Of a stretch of DNA of 14,750 nucleotides, positions 13,931-14,750 are shown piece by piece. How positions within the stretch are numbered: the stretch's first letter is position 1; every line of letters begins with the position of its first letter. The notes beneath the pieces were generated by a model. That model saw only the letters and a list, made by a program, of their open reading frames with translations, had not been told where the DNA came from and searched no databases. A program made the translations under genes and the position numbers. Source of the DNA: Cyanobacteriota bacterium (GTDB taxonomy: Bacteria > Cyanobacteriota > Cyanobacteriia > Leptolyngbyales > Leptolyngbyaceae). The stretch lies in assembly GCA_027482985.1 (NCBI GenBank), contig JAIXVO010000028.1:1-14750 (forward strand), in the 5' to 3' direction.

Positions 13931-13961
13931 CTGGGTCAGGAGCATGCCGCTGCTGACTCAG
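13931..13961 (+). terminator. Terminator-like hairpin after the secreted-protein gene
   Basis: CTGGGTCAG at 13931-13939 pairs with CTGACTCAG at 13953-13961 with one G-U wobble. After a G-G mismatch, AGC at 13941-13943 pairs with GCT at 13949-13951 around the loop ATGCC. It starts 14 bases after the stop codon. The sequence after it is TCCCCTC rather than a T-run, so it could be a factor-dependent terminator or a 3'-end stabiliser. Confidence 0.5.
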
Positions 13962-14001
13962 TCCCCTCATGCGTGCCCATTTACCCCGTTCTGATCCTGT
14001 T

Positions 14002-14649
14002 ATGGCGAAAGAAATTATTCTGGCGATCTTTGCCCTAATCTTTGGGGGTTGCTTGTGCTTTTGGGGCTACCGCCTCTTTTTGGTAATGTTGCCGATCTGG
14101 TCGTTTTTTGGCGGCTGCTGGTTAGGCGCGAAAGGGGTCACAATTTTGTTTGGTGAAGGGTTTTTGGCAAGTGCGACCGGACTCACGACGGGGCTGATTT
14201 TGGGCGTAATTCTGGCTATCTTTTCCTGGCAATTCTACGATTTGGGGGTGGCAGTGCTGGGAGCCTTGCTGGGTGCCTGGTTAGGGTCAAATGTGATGAA
14301 GGCGATCGGGTTTGCGAGTGCCAATCCGCTGACTTTGATGGTGGCATTGGGGGGCGCGATCGCCCTTGGCATCCTGACCTACGTCCGCAACTGGCAGCAA
14401 TTTATCGTGATGATTCTGACGGGTATCGCCGGGGCTTACGCAATCGTGGCGGGATTTTTGCTGTTGAATGGGCGCGTGACGGTCGATGCCTTACAAAATT
14501 CCAGTAATGCCATGCGATCGGCGTTGGGGGATTCAGCCATTTGGTTGATCGTCGGCGTGGCGATCGCGATCGTCGGTATCGTTGTGCAGTTTCGCACCTA
14601 TCGCAACTTTGTATTTGAAAAAGATGAATTCGTTCGCTACTGGAGCTAA
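14002..14649 (+). CDS. DUF4203/TMEM198-like seven-helix membrane protein
   Basis: This is a 215-residue, highly hydrophobic protein with about seven transmembrane segments rich in Gly and Ala, including EIILAIFALIFGGCLCFWG, LTTGLILGVILAIFSW, LGVAVLGALLGAWLGS, LTLMVALGGAIALGILTY and IWLIVGVAIAIVGIVVQF. The tail is polar: FRTYRNFVFEKDEFVRYWS. The Gly-rich helices followed by a short charged tail resemble DUF4203/TMEM198-type proteins, whose bacterial function is not established. The frame is open to an ATG at 13969, which would add RAHLPRSDPV. The ATG at 14002 is preferred because it gives a normal short lead (MAKE) to the first helix, though neither start has a good Shine-Dalgarno. The metallopeptidase gene begins 6 bp after its stop, so the two are almost surely co-transcribed. 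Confidence 0.78.
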   Translation: MAKEIILAIFALIFGGCLCFWGYRLFLVMLPIWSFFGGCWLGAKGVTILFGEGFLASATGLTTGLILGVILAIFSWQFYDLGVAVLGALLGAWLGSNVMKAIGFASANPLTLMVALGGAIALGILTYVRNWQQFIVMILTGIAGAYAIVAGFLLLNGRVTVDALQNSSNAMRSALGDSAIWLIVGVAIAIVGIVVQFRTYRNFVFEKDEFVRYWS

Positions 14650-14655
14650 ACCACC

Positions 14656-14750
14656 ATGATTGGATTTGATCCAATTTACATCTGGTTCGTGATGATTCCG
14701 GCGCTGGTGATCTCCGGATTCACCCAAATGTATTTGCAAAGGACCTTCAA
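14656..14750 (+). CDS. YugP-type membrane zinc metallopeptidase, N-terminal fragment (cut by window edge)
   Basis: The last 95 bases encode 31 residues with no stop: MIGFDPIYIWFVMIPALVIS, then GFTQMYLQRTF. The FDP(I/L)Y opening followed at once by a transmembrane helix and a basic/aromatic stretch is how DUF/YugP-family membrane zinc metallopeptidases begin. The zinc-binding HExxH motif would lie further on, outside the window, so the call rests only on this start and on being short-spaced after a membrane-protein gene. Confidence 0.58.
   Translation, partial: MIGFDPIYIWFVMIPALVISGFTQMYLQRTF

Overview
The window looks like a chromosomal segment of a filamentous-type or related cyanobacterium. 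The main sign is the very frequent HIP1 octamer (GCGATCGC) and its core GCGATCG, in genes and between them on both strands. The gene content agrees: a DUF3593-type membrane protein shared by cyanobacteria and plastids, an L33-S18-RNase II/R cluster, and an AarF/ABC1 kinase. There is no rRNA, tRNA, CRISPR array, transposase or phage gene.

Left part (1-5179). The minus strand carries moeA (molybdopterin molybdenumtransferase), then a 620-residue GT2 glycosyltransferase-TPR-methyltransferase fusion, a small DUF3593-like membrane protein, and the N-terminal end of an ABC1/UbiB-like kinase cut by the window edge. Diverging from moeA on the plus strand are a small multi-pass membrane protein of unknown function and a zinc-dependent nucleoside deaminase.

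Middle (5180-9054). One very large minus-strand gene (1173 codons after choosing the start at 8701) fuses a GT4 glycosyltransferase, a class I methyltransferase, a TPR-like segment, a TylF/MycF-type methyltransferase and an unassigned C-terminal region. Immediately upstream lies an array of four inverted-repeat units with a period of about 48 bp. Three more copies, in the opposite orientation, sit at 416-508 and 856-890. At both ends of the window the units lie beside a long purine/pyrimidine strand-biased tract.

Right part (9055-14750). All genes are on the plus strand: ribosomal proteins L33 and S18, an RNase II/R family exoribonuclease, an endonuclease/exonuclease/phosphatase family protein, a secreted protein of four cysteine-paired modules, a seven-helix DUF4203/TMEM198-like membrane protein, and the start of a YugP-type membrane zinc metallopeptidase.

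Function. The two glycosyltransferase-methyltransferase fusions share an architecture and probably make or decorate methylated surface glycans. L33, S18 and the RNase form a translation/RNA-turnover group. The least explained items are the giant five-part glycan enzyme, the asymmetric palindromic repeat family, the four-module secreted protein with a strong dyad just before its ribosome binding site, and the tandem membrane protein/metallopeptidase pair.
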